Of a stretch of DNA of 64,000 nt, positions 33,501 through 44,229 are shown piece after piece. The DNA lies in assembly GCF_949628265.1 (NCBI RefSeq), contig NC_088789.1:34775883-34839882 (forward strand), read 5' to 3'. A program made the translations under genes and the position numbers. The DNA comes from Cloeon dipterum. Its lineage: Eukaryota; Arthropoda; Insecta; Ephemeroptera; Baetidae. The notes beneath the pieces were generated by a model. That model was not told the origin of the DNA and did not search any database. It saw only the letters and a list, made by a program, of their open reading frames with translations. Positions within the stretch are counted from its first letter, which is position 1. The number at the start of each line of letters is the position of its first letter.

Positions 33501-34611
33501 AAAAATCAATGTTGGCTAATCTTGCCATCAAATTCTGCGTATTTTAGGCATCATTGCAGCCCCCGCCACCCCCAATCCGCCAAAAAAGCTAATTTTTGTT
33601 TTTATTTATTTTTATTATCCTGTGCTTTGAATTGAGATTTTGACTGTTGGACACACCATTCCTCACCACCTCGCGTCGAATGGCCGGTTTTCAGGCCGAA
33701 ATTAACATTTTTCGCGATATTTTTACACTGAAAGATAGAAAAGAAAGCGTTTGACATTTGGGAGCCCTTTAAAAAAACCCTGGGACGTCGAATTAATTTA
33801 GGGGAAGGAAGAGGACGCCGCTAGCGTCGTTCCTTAGCTTCGCAAAAGTTTGAATCTTATTAAATATTTGTTGGAGGCAAGACACGATTGGAGGTCGGCG
33901 GAGTAACGAATCGCTCGTTCTCTCTGAATAAACTTTTATTTTGATAAAACCTAGAGACTATGCAACCGGTTTGATTTCTTCAAAGCGCAGGTTGCGTAAA
34001 GTTTCTTTTTCCCGGCGCATTTTATACACGCGGTGTCTCGTCGAGGAGCAGGTTGTCGCGAGAATAAAACAAAACAATCCGTTCGAGTTTTTCATTTGCT
34101 AGTTCGTCCTTCGCGCTTCGGATGGAAACTCGAAATTCAATCCTCCCTCCGACCAATCAGAGTCGGAAGTGAAGTTCATTTTCCCCAAATTTGAACGGTA
34201 ACCTGGGAAGTTGACCAAGCGCCGCGGCTGCCGAGGGAATTGCGAACTCACTATTCGCTTCCCACCAATCTGTTCACCTTCGCTCGCTGCAAATATTTTC
34301 TGCAACAATACGACTGTGATATCTGATACCATGTGTGAGAATATGCAACTCGCTAAGCGAAAACTCAACGCCGGTTGCGTAATTCCACTTGCTGCAGGCG
34401 CACGTTTTCAAAGGAAACACGCGCCGCCCTAATCGTGCCCATTGGCGCTGCTCGTTTGTGCCGAAAGAGCGAAATACAATTTTTAAAAAATCGCCATAAT
34501 TCGCCAATGGGCCGGAAAATTCTCAAACTCGGTTTCGCATCATTATCCGTCAATTAGAAGAGGATAGGCTAGTAATCATGGCCGAATTAAAATTATAACT
34601 AAAAAAAACAG

Positions 34612-35640
34612 TTTTTTATTGATGGCATCCTCGGGGCTAATTTCGGATATCCAGTATAGTGCGTTCTTCGGGAGCAAATTTTTCTCCCTGGGAGTCCCGC
34701 TCCCGAAAAAATGTTTCCTGTTACCGGAATTTCCTGGTGCCCTTACCAAATATTTTTCCCGGGAATTCCCGCTCCCGACTCTTATTTCCCGATTCTTCCC
34801 GCTCCCGATTTCCCGCCAAAAATTTTAAAATTGAAAGTAGACACCATGTGCGTTGATAACTTTATTCTTAGCTCGCATATTTACAAATACAAACTCACTA
34901 TATTATGCTCTTTTATTTTTCCTTGTTGAAGTTATAAATAATACTTTGGGTTGAAAGTATAAAAACTCAAGGAGGCAATTTTTACTGGGCCACGTTAAAT
35001 AAATACTACGTTCCAAATAAAATTCAATTTTTGTAGAAATGCAGAGATTACTAAAACAAACCCTAAAAAATGCATTTTATTTAGATCAAAAACTATTCTC
35101 CCGACTTTTTTTAATTGCGAGAATCATCACATGTCAATGAAAGAAAATTATGTAACATTTTTAGTAATAGTGAATGACAAAAAAGAAATATTACTGCTTG
35201 AACTCCGCAAATTGAAATTAGGACAGGTAATAAAGTTATCAAACCGTGAAAAATATCTAATATAAAAAACATTCCTAACAATTTTTTTAATCATTCTATG
35301 AAAATTAAAAGCGAGTTGTGAATTTGAATTTTGACTAGGTTCCCGGGAATTTCCGCTCCCGGCAAAACTTTCCCGCTCCCGTCCCGACCGTGACTCCCTT
35401 CTAAAAATTTGGCTCCTGGCGCCGGGAATTCCCGGGAGATTCCGGGAGTCCTGAGACATTCCCGTCCCGGCGAACGCACTAATCCAGTAATCGCTATCAA
35501 TGGACAGGACTTTCTCCATTTATTTAGCTGCGATTATGATCAGAGCTTCGTGAGAGCAACAGTGACTGGACGTTAAAAAATATCGCCCACTTCCGCTCAA
35601 AAAACATTGCTGAGCTCGCAGTGTTTGTTATGAAGTCTGT
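34612..35640 (+). pseudogene. D4: last-exon fragment of an S1 pseudoprotease gene, split by a transposable element
   Basis: 34,612-34,656 continues across the insertion at 35,490-35,640. The joined region matches the last exon of D1: FIDGILGANFGYPVIAING, then HLFSCDYDQSF, where D1 has FSDEFVGYINRN...AING and LSIYSCDPWRF. After that a one-base shift leads to a stop (GGACGTTAA). The upstream exons are absent and replaced by array repeat DNA. So it was a truncated copy, and the frameshift and the element insertion disabled it further. Confidence 0.75.
34657..35481. mobile_element. Non-autonomous hAT-like DNA transposon, 825 bp
   Basis: Terminal inverted repeats TAGTGCGTTCTTCGGGAG (left) and TAGTGCGTTCGCCGGGAC (right, reverse complement) match at 15 of 18 positions. 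They are flanked by a perfect 8-bp duplication, ATCCAGTA, at 34649-34656 and 35482-35489. An 8-bp duplication with a short TAGTG terminus is typical of the hAT superfamily. The subterminal 150 bp on both sides are full of CCCGCTCCCG and GGGAATTCCCG motifs, while the centre is AT-rich. No transposase is encoded. Only this copy is visible in the window. Confidence 0.8.
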
Positions 35641-37189
35641 ATTAATGGAAATTAAAAAGAAACACACAATATAAGAGCATATTTTTATTTTCCTGCTCAA
35701 CATTTACCCTGATTTAATTTTTTAAATTAAAATATTGTTCTCTCCGATGCCCTGATATAAAAAAAACGAGCGTAGTGCTTTGAAAAAATCGTCAGAGGTG
35801 GCGGTGCGGTGTAAAAACACGCATGGCCGCCGCACAAGCTGATAGCCAGACAAAAAGAGATAGCATTTTGTCGTCACACACGCAAAGTCGTGCAGACCAG
35901 AGGATTTTAATGCAGAATATAAAATGACAGATTGCCACGGTCCATGATTTCTTGAGATGTTCAGATTCGCGTGGCCAAAATTATCCTCAGCGTGTTCCTT
36001 TGCGTCCAACTGCTCACGCGTAATAATTGATAATATTGATTGGTGATTTATAAATCATTTTAATTACATAGCAAAGCGTTGTGAGCATTTTGGCATACTT
36101 TTCGACGTTTTCCAAATTATTTTTCCGAGAACTAATTTTTTTTAATGATATTCCTTGCTTTTTGGCTCATTTCACACCTTTTTTTAAGACCATTCGAGAA
36201 AAATAAAATAATTTTCCTATTTAAATTCCACATAAAACTACATTTTACAAATGTCTCAAGGATAAAACTCGAGATTTGAGTTTCTGTCTGTCAACTTGTC
36301 AATTTCCCCGGTGAGATCACTCTCTGAAGTGGAACGAAATTTAGCAGGCGGTCGGCACGGCAGCCTTTCTACGCTGCTCGTTGGTGCGGACGAGAGTGAA
36401 ATAAAGCATATTTAAAAAATCTCAAACTCGGTTTCGCATTATTGTTCGTCAATTAGAAGAGAAATGGCTGGAAATCGCTATCGGGAATTCAAATTATAAC
36501 AAATAATTATTATTTCCCATGTGATTAAGGGTCCGAGGGGGCCGATAACGAGATGAAAATAATTATATTAGAAGCTTTTAGACGAGTTTTGCCCTGTTGT
36601 TGCGGCTGCGGTGTTTTTGACGGACGAATTTTTGCTTTCGCCGCGAGTGAGTGAGTGTGTGAATTGAACAGCGACACGCACGCCTTATCGAAATTACAGC
36701 GAGGCGCATCGCACACTTCGTCCACACACCAGACGCGCATTTTCTTGGCCTTCCGGAGAGAATTAATTTTGCTGAGCGCCGCAATGAGCACTCGAGCAGC
36801 CAGCCAGATATTTACTTATAAAACCTTAATCCTTTAAAGAGACGTTTGATTTTATTATTTTATAATTAATAACGAGGTGATTACCAACGATTGGAAAATT
36901 GTCCAACGATTGGAAATTTATCGACTATTTTAAGTATTCGGCTCACGCAGAATAAAAAGAAGATGTCTATTTCGAAATTAACGAATCCTAATCCAACGGT
37001 TCTAACGAAATTGTGCGTGAATGATTTTACGAGAAATAAAAATTATTACGTTCGTTTTACAGCGCATTTAGAACAAGAATTAATAAGTATTTTATTTCAG
37101 GGTGAAAAACAGCAAATAAACCTCGGATTTAAAAAAGTGTAAGCTTTGTATTATTAAAAACACACAAATAACACATTTTTACAGCTTGA

Positions 37190-38680
37190 ATACTATCCCT
37201 AAATTATGTTATTTATTATTAAAATGCTCCTGTCAGCTGGAATTATAAATAAATGCTCATAGCGTCTCTACGAAATTGTCGGCGGAGGTGGAGGGAAAAA
37301 GACGCACGGCCGCCGCCGCCGCCGCCGCCGCCGCACAACCTGCTAGCGTGTGTGTCACATACGCAAATTGGCTGCTTTTTGTCGCGTAGACCGACTGGCT
37401 TTTTTACAGCAGAATAAATAAATAGATTTTCGCGGTCCATTTAATCTTGGAATTTGTTTTTCGCCAGCTCTCGTCAAATTTACGCATCTAAAGCGTGATC
37501 CTCTGCTTCAAACTCCGCACACAATTTTTTCTGGTGACTTAAAAAATTAATTATTTAGAATAATTTTCTGAGGTTCAGATATAAGAGAACAAATTGGAGA
37601 GTGCAGAAGCCACGAGATTTCCGACCTTGGCCCATCGCGATTTCTCTATTTTATTCTATTTAACAATCTTTTTAATTATAAATCAAACCAGATGCGTTTC
37701 ATGCGCGGTTGGTGGTCGGCGGCAACAAAAATGTTCTGGCTTCAGTGGATGCTTCAATTTCCGCGGGAAAATCGAATCTGCGGCCATTAAAACCAATTTT
37801 ATTATTAAAGCGTGAAATGTGTGTCAGAGGGTCAAGCGCGCAGCACAAAAGCGACACGCCTTTTATCGCGGCGAACAGCTCGCGGTCGCTGGCGGTAGCA
37901 ATAAAAAAATGTTGAGTGAGCATTCAAGCGCTATTTAAGAGCATGCCGTCCGAACAAAAATTATTTATTCAGAATGAACCCCTGCTTGGCAGAGTGAATG
38001 TCCCGTTGTATAGAATATTCGGGGTTTCGAAAAACCATTTTTTAATGCATATTTATTTCCCTACCCAATTGGACTTTATTTAACTGGGTTTTCAGGGTTT
38101 TTCAGATTTTCTGCACTTCCTCATGAACGATGACGCAACTCATTCCCTATGCCCCAGGGCTCGTTAATTATATGTAATGTGCAAAAAATAGCACATGCCA
38201 ACCAATTTAGTAATTTATTAGCGCTGCTTCTTGGCGAGTATAAATCGGGAAATATTAACTCTCGTGATATTATAGTTATTGAATGAAGATAATTGAGGAT
38301 GATTCGAGGATTTTAAACAACATTTTCTCCACTGCAGCACCTGCAGTGTGTTTTGATCGACAAATTTTGCTGCCGCCGCGAGTGTGTGAGTTTAGAAGCG
38401 ACACACGAGAGGTCTTATCGAAATAAAAGCGAGGCGCACGCACACACCAGAGACTCGCAGACCCGTTTTTTCCTGGCTTTCAGGAGCAAATTAATTTGGC
38501 TGCGCGCCACGGTGAGCCCTCGAGCAAGAGCAGCCAGCCGCAGTTAATTAATTAAATGACAAAAAAAGCAATTAAACCTCTGATTTAATCATCTCAAACA
38601 TTTGCTAAATAGATTTTTTTCTTCTTGCCTCACAACCCGATTAAATTTTTATTAAATTTTTCCTGTCGGAAGGACTAATA
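37190..38680. repeat. Array unit II (short)
   Basis: It contains F1 (37,200-37,520, with about eight GCC repeats), F2 (37,700-37,930) and F5 (38,330-38,550) but neither F3 nor F4. No gene is visible. Confidence 0.55.
37309..37333. repeat. (GCC)n microsatellite in F1, about 8 repeats
   Basis: Perfect GCC run inside the F1 module. Other F1 copies hold fewer repeats at the same place: about 6 at 44,298 and 47,231, 4-5 at 55,928, and 2 at 30,665, 35,825, 38,740 and 51,590. Confidence 0.8.
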
Positions 38681-40350
38681 ACAAGTATATGTTGGAAGTG
38701 CTTTTAAAACATTGTCAGAGGTGGTGGAGGAAAAACTCGCATGGCCGCCGCGCAACCTGATTGGCTGTCAAAAAGATAGCGCATTCCGTCCACTTTGTCA
38801 CGCCTTTTACAGCAGAATTAAAGGTGGATTTATGGGAATTATGTTTTCCTATTGGTCGTGTCGATAGCGAGCTCTCGATTAATTCAAAATGGTCTGCAGT
38901 GTGTTATTCTCGCATTTGACATAACCCCGATTAACTTATCAAACACGCACTCAGAAATCAATCCATGAAAATTAGACGCACGGGGAGGGAAATTTCGACG
39001 CATTGGCAGGTCGTTCCAGGGTTGGCAGACCCTGAATCGAAAGGCGCTTCGGCCGAAAGCGGGAAAAAATCGTCGATAATTCTCGCTCTCACGTTGAATT
39101 AATCTGTGTGTCCGCTTCGGAAAAAGACGCGAGTTGTCCGGGTGTGTCGAATGGCAGCACATTTTCCACAATTTTTCCAGGGCTCTCTCTTTTGGTTTTG
39201 CACGCTGCCAAACCTGGCTTTACCCTGGCTCAGGTCGGCGCCGCCAAACTCTCGCTCGCTCGATTTCTGTGTGCCGAGGTCGCGCGCCCATGTGCACGCC
39301 GCGAGCAGCCGATTTTCCTTCTGCGATTTTTCCAAGCTCGCCGCATGACTGATTCCTGGCTGGCTGTTGACCAAAACGATTTAGTTAAACAGTTTCCTGC
39401 CTTTAGCGGTTTTATTGGAGCTTTTATTCAGCATGAGCGGTCATTTGGAACATTTTTGTTAAATTTTTGCGAATAAAATTCGGGCATTATTGAAATTCTT
39501 TGCTCCTGAATTGCACGCCCACGTTGGATCAGCTCCAAAATCAGCGGAAAATCGATTCGTGCCATTAAAACAACCAATTCGTTAACATAAAGCGTTAAAT
39601 TGTGTCACAAGGTCAAGTGCAAAGCACAAAAAGCGACGCCTTATCGCAGCAAACAGCGGTCGCTGCGCGGTGGCAATGAAAAATGTAGAGTGTGTATTCA
39701 AGAGCAAAAGCAGGCCGTCCGCAATTAATTTTGAATCCTCTGCAGAGTTAATTTCCCACATTTTAGCGTATTTAAAACGTCCTCACGATCTCAACTTCTT
39801 TTGTTACATTCTTTCGTTAAACTAACGCTGTGCCGTCATGATAATTATTGGGAAAGCAGGAAAAGGAATTTAATTTTTTTTAATGCCATGCAAATGACCA
39901 GAAGAGGAAATCGACCGACCACACCGACTCTCACTGCGGTGTTTTTTTATCAAAGGCGAGCAGCAGACCTCCGCCAGGGTTTTATAGCAGCATCGCCCCT
40001 TGAGTTTGGTAGACGTCGAAAATCAGGGTCTGCTCGACGACCAGCTTCTTCAGGTCCGCCAGGGTGAAGCAGCTGTCGATAGCAGAATCATCTGTCTCTC
40101 GTCGCTTTTAGTCCACGCAGCGTCAAAAACCATTTTTTTATCTCGAGGGTTTGTCAGTCAGCAGATAGTCAAGGTTTTCCATTTAATCCAAGCAAAATTA
40201 GATTTTATTCGCCAAAAAACTAAATTTTAATAAAAAAATTCATCTTTGAATGGAATTTGTAGATATATGTTTCAGCTGAAATGAAAGACGAGTCACACAA
40301 GGTTGAGGATTTCTTTATTACACGAAATTCCACAGAGTTTTCGCCAGAAA

Positions 40351-41482
40351 TCATTTTATGTCAACCTCGGGAATTGCAGCAATGATGTATGAGTAGTAGA
40401 AGCCGAGGTTTAAAAACAGCCATATTCCATCCATATCGCCAGTCGCGGTATTACAATTATAATCGTACAAACCTCCTTGAGCCTGAGTTCCAAAGGCAAT
40501 TGTCGGTTTATTGTAATAGGTAGGCGTTGCATCCGTAAGAAACTGCAGATGACGGAAATAAATTATTCAGTCTTGCGTAGAGATGTAAGAGAACTCACTG
40601 AGCAAAATCCAGGAGTGGAATCCTGGTACATGCAAATATATGCACCTCCCGAAGATTCAGGGCAGCTTGCAGTGCTCTTCGCGGAGGCAGGCAGTTTTCT
40701 TAAGACGTGCTTCAAGAAGAAAAACACGAGTCAAAAGGAGATTTCAATGCAAAAGGTGAAACTAACCGATGACGCATTGTAGAAGAGCAGAACGCCGGTC
40801 GTATTGACGTCAGCAGTCAGGTTGTTGAAGCTGGAGGCCGTCATCGGCAGGGTTGGCCCTCGAAATTTCTCGCACACTTTCAGATAAACTGCAGAACCTC
40901 CCAAAATTGATTCAATCCTTGCTACGGGCCGAACCTTTCCAGATTGATCCGTGACATTCACTCTTGAGGGTCTGCAAAAAAATCCTTAATAATATCGAGC
41001 GATTGCTTGTAAAATTATTTACTCACGAGGCGTAAATTAAGTCTGCTGAGGCTAGAATATATTTCTTGCTGAGAAATCCTGCAGCTTCGGTGTAAGGGTA
41101 AGGTGCACTTTGATCAGTAACCTTGACCTGAAATTAAAGCTTGTGTGTGCAAGTGTGATAGAGAATTGAGTCAAGGACACTCACGACGTAGGGGAATTCA
41201 TTGGGGTTAGCGTCCGTGATAACCGCCGACTGGCCCCAAACAACTGAAACAATATTCGATAACCTTCATTTTACTAGAATTTGAAGCTTTACGAGGTCTA
41301 AGGATTTTTAAACATATCAACCCGTTAAGACCCTAGTGATTTGTGGTTCGTGCTCATTGCTGAGAGAGTAAATCGGGGAAAAAGCGAGAGTCCAACCTCG
41401 AGTGAGTATTATTCATACCTGCGACGATGAGCAGCTGACAGAGCAGAAGGCAAGAGCCAAGGATGACCGTTTTCGATGCCAT
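40351..41482 (-). CDS. D2: secreted chymotrypsin-fold (S1) pseudoprotease
   Basis: Six exons: 41482-41419 (signal peptide MASKTVILGSCLLLCQLLIV), 41243-41185, 41127-41027, 40971-40767, 40709-40599, 40542-40351. The total is 732 nt, 243 aa. Landmarks: NEFPYVVKV at the start of the domain, KKYILASADL in place of L-T-A-A-H-C, TGVLLFYN in place of D-I-A-L-L, and AYICMYQDSTPGFCS, which matches the M-I-C-A-G...C segment before the active-site loop. After it come YYNKPTIAFGTQAQGG instead of G-D-S-G-G-P and a C-terminal LNLGFYYSYIIAAI helix. All triad residues are missing and there is no zymogen cleavage site. Intron phases equal those of D1 and D3. The role is unknown. Confidence 0.75.
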
Positions 41483-41516
41483 TGTGGTAGTGACTATGCC
41501 ACTCGACGCTTTGCCG

Positions 41517-41530
41517 CCCTTTTTATACCC
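41517..41530 (-). promoter_or_regulatory. TATA box of D2
   Basis: Minus strand GGGTATAAAAAGGG, about 35-48 nt upstream of the D2 start codon. Confidence 0.65.
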
Positions 41531-42349
41531 ACAGATAAGGCACTGCATAGGTAGGAAGAAAATCGTGGACGAATCAGGTTCGTCCGCGTTTGAATTTCTT
41601 GCATTGATAAAACTATACGGACGCGTGATTCCATTAGAAAAATTATATTTTTTATCACGGCCTGTTTCCGTCTTCGGCCTCGTATTTTATGTTAAAATGC
41701 GAGGGTAGTTATCAAAAAGCAGATAGGAAAAAAGGCTACTGCACTGCGTCGTGGAAATTTGAACGCACGTGCGAAGGCCATATCGATAAAAAAAAGCACA
41801 AGTCAGTGCTGCTTTTTGCTGTTCAAATAAGTCCGTGAAAATTTGCAAGGATTTAATAATATTATATTGCCACTCTGTTTGGCTTTCAACTCAATTATTT
41901 TAACCCCAGCTCGGCTCTTGCCGTGGACTCTGAGCTCAACCAAGAACACGAGGCCGAGTGGCCGCGGAGGAGCTCTGGCCAAGATGCGTCCACATTTTCC
42001 GGGACGTACATTTGCTACTTTTCATCGTCTCTCTCGGCTCTCGTTTTTCTTTATCAAATAATTTTCAGCTGCTTTCACGAGGCAATTATTTCAACTGTCC
42101 TCATTTTTCGTGGAGTGGCCGAGGCGCATTCACGGTAAAAACCTTTTTATCGCTTCCACCAAGAAAGCAATTAAATGCAAATGTTCGAGAAGCAATGACC
42201 TCGTGTCAGATAGCAGCACGAGTTTTTCTTCGACACGTGCGGTTTCTTTTGAACAGGCGGCAGCTTTTGTGCCACATGCATAAAAACTGATTTTGGTTCG
42301 AAATGTGGATCGGATTTTTCGTTTGGTCCCACGACCTAACCGCTTTCCT

Positions 42350-42780
42350 CCCTCCCCGGGTTGAAAAAAATACCTCGGGGGCGGGGGCCAACTCGGATTC
42401 GCCCCCAACCCCGGTCGCGGGCGCAGGCGCCTGCGGCCCGGAAACGCCGAGAAGGCCGGCTCGCTGAGAGATTTCGGGGCGAAACCCACCCTGAGAAAGG
42501 TCGCCGCGGTGGTTGGGGTGTGCGCGCGCCGGCGAGACGCTTCCGGGGAGGGTTCGCGCGCGAAAATCGCTCCGCCGGTCCGGTTGTCGGGCGGCGACGA
42601 CCGTGGCGCTCCGTTCGAGGGTGTCAGGTCGGGGGACCCTGAGAAAGGTCGGCCGGTCGCGGCGGGTTAAAGCGCTCGGCGGGCACTTTCGAATGAGGGC
42701 CCTGCGGTCGACGCTGCGGCGGATAAATAAAACTATTTCACTCGGTGCCGCACCGCACGCTCCTTCTGCCGGGCACGCGT
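42350..42780. other. GC/CpG-rich block
   Basis: About 430 bp of strongly GC- and CpG-rich DNA (repeated CCTGAGAAAGGTCG and GGCGGCG-type words) in otherwise AT-rich surroundings. The paralogous place in unit VI (near 54,840) lacks it, so it is an insertion here or a deletion there. Long open frames on both strands reflect base composition and I do not call them genes. Confidence 0.5.
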
Positions 42781-44229
42781 TTTGCACACCAAAAACCGAA
42801 AATCGCCTATTAAATAAATTTGGGCAGAGCTAGACCGCTCAAAATTCGGTTTCAGACCCCCGAGCACTCAGTCGTTCGTGTCCGATGGTCAAGTTCGAGA
42901 TTAAATGCCCAGCGGCTCCGCGGCGCCTATGCGCGTTTTTTCAGCCTGTTCATTTCCATGCTGGGCAAATCGCGGATTTTCGATGCTCCGCCGTAATTCG
43001 CCTATGGGCCGGATTTCCGCCAAAACCGGTTTGCGGACTGTTGGCCGGGCGGAAGAGTATAATACAGCAGTCGCGGCCGAAAAGAATTTTTTGCTGCCCG
43101 AAATCGGAATTCGAAATTCCCATGTTGAGCTTATGCGAGGCGAAAAACCGTTCCGCGCCGCGCGCCAAACCTATCTCCTCCAAGGTTTTTCATCCGATCA
43201 GGTCGAATTTGGTCTTAAAATGCTCGCAGATAAATTGCGCATCGATGATCACGCCATTTTTTTCATTTTTTCCCAGGTCCGGAATGGAAAATGGGCAAAA
43301 TTTGCCCGTTTAATAACTTTTTCGCTATGGGGTGGAAAAATGTTTTCCGCACACCGTTGGCTTTTTCCACTCGTTGCCTGTTCGAATCTCGAGTTTGGGG
43401 ACGCTGGGGCCCATAGGGACCCCACGGGGGAGCCGCGAGTACCGAAAAATCGCGTTTTTCAACTTTGAAGGGTCACCGTTGACCTTGAGGAGGTCACCCG
43501 GATTTCATACTCGCTGTGCCTTAGTTTTTTGGGCAAACTTAAAGATTGGCTATCTTGGAATTTTGATCCCAAACAAAGTGGGCTCCCGTGTCAATCTTAT
43601 GGGGATTTCGACTTTTGCCTGTTTTTAACCCTTTCGGCCCTTCCACCTCCGGCGCCGTTCGAGCAGGATGGCAGTGCTACCCGTCAAAATGAAGCTATCT
43701 GCAGCCTCTTTCGAATGAGTGTTAGCGGCGGGCCGTCGGGCCTCGTGGGCCTTCGCGGGGGCTCCTCAAAAAAATAATTAATGTCCAAACCACGTTTTTC
43801 GGCCTTCCGAATTTTATATCTCGGCCGCTATGGGACTTGTGGGCTAAAACCGGTGTTGGCTGAACTCGCCGTTAAAGTCTGCGGGCGACGGCACCGGTTT
43901 CAACCCCCCATCCCCCATCGCACCACCAGCTGCCCCGGAGAGACCCTCCAAAAGGCCCATTTGGGTTATATTTTTTTAAATTCGCCTATGGGAGGAATCT
44001 TGGGTTTCTCTTCGCTAAACGCGTTCGTGGGCGACCCTCGGTCGACCACCCGGGTTTCGCCCCGATCAGCCCCGTTTTGGCGATTTTTTTACACAGGAGC
44101 ATAGGGAGGCCGCTTGAAAAGAGGGGGCTCCCCGGGCCCCTATTGGGCGGTGCCAAAAAACCTCTAGGGCCCGATCCCCCCTCGGCCCCCCGACCCTGCC
44201 CCTTAAATTCGCCCCCCATGTCGATGGGT

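Larger units (their letters stand above)
30590..37190. repeat. Array unit I (composite non-coding repeat)
   Basis: Modules in order: F1, a GGCCGCCGCAC-containing block (30,590-30,850); F2, with CAGCACAAAAGCGACGCC (31,170-31,410); F3, starting AACTGGCCAGAAGAGG (31,640-32,780); F4, with GGCCCCGCGCGGGGGCCGCG (32,860-34,080); then the D4 fragment with its inserted element, a second F1 (35,750-36,020), and F5, with CGCCGCGAGTGAGTGAGTG (36,520-36,800). No coding sequence beyond the D4 remnant is recognisable. The GC-rich hairpin in F4 and the lack of transposase or reverse transcriptase motifs leave its origin open. Confidence 0.6.

Noticed and set aside
39106..39476. Overlapping 80-122-codon frames in F1/F2-type repeat DNA, also present near 51,732-52,250
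   Set aside because: Both copies are repeat DNA, the frames differ in length and phase between copies, and no motif is present.
42206..42787. 193-codon minus-strand frame and several plus-strand frames in the GC-rich block
   Set aside because: Long frames on both strands at once reflect GC-rich composition. They are Arg/Pro/Ala-rich without a domain, and absent from the paralogous unit.
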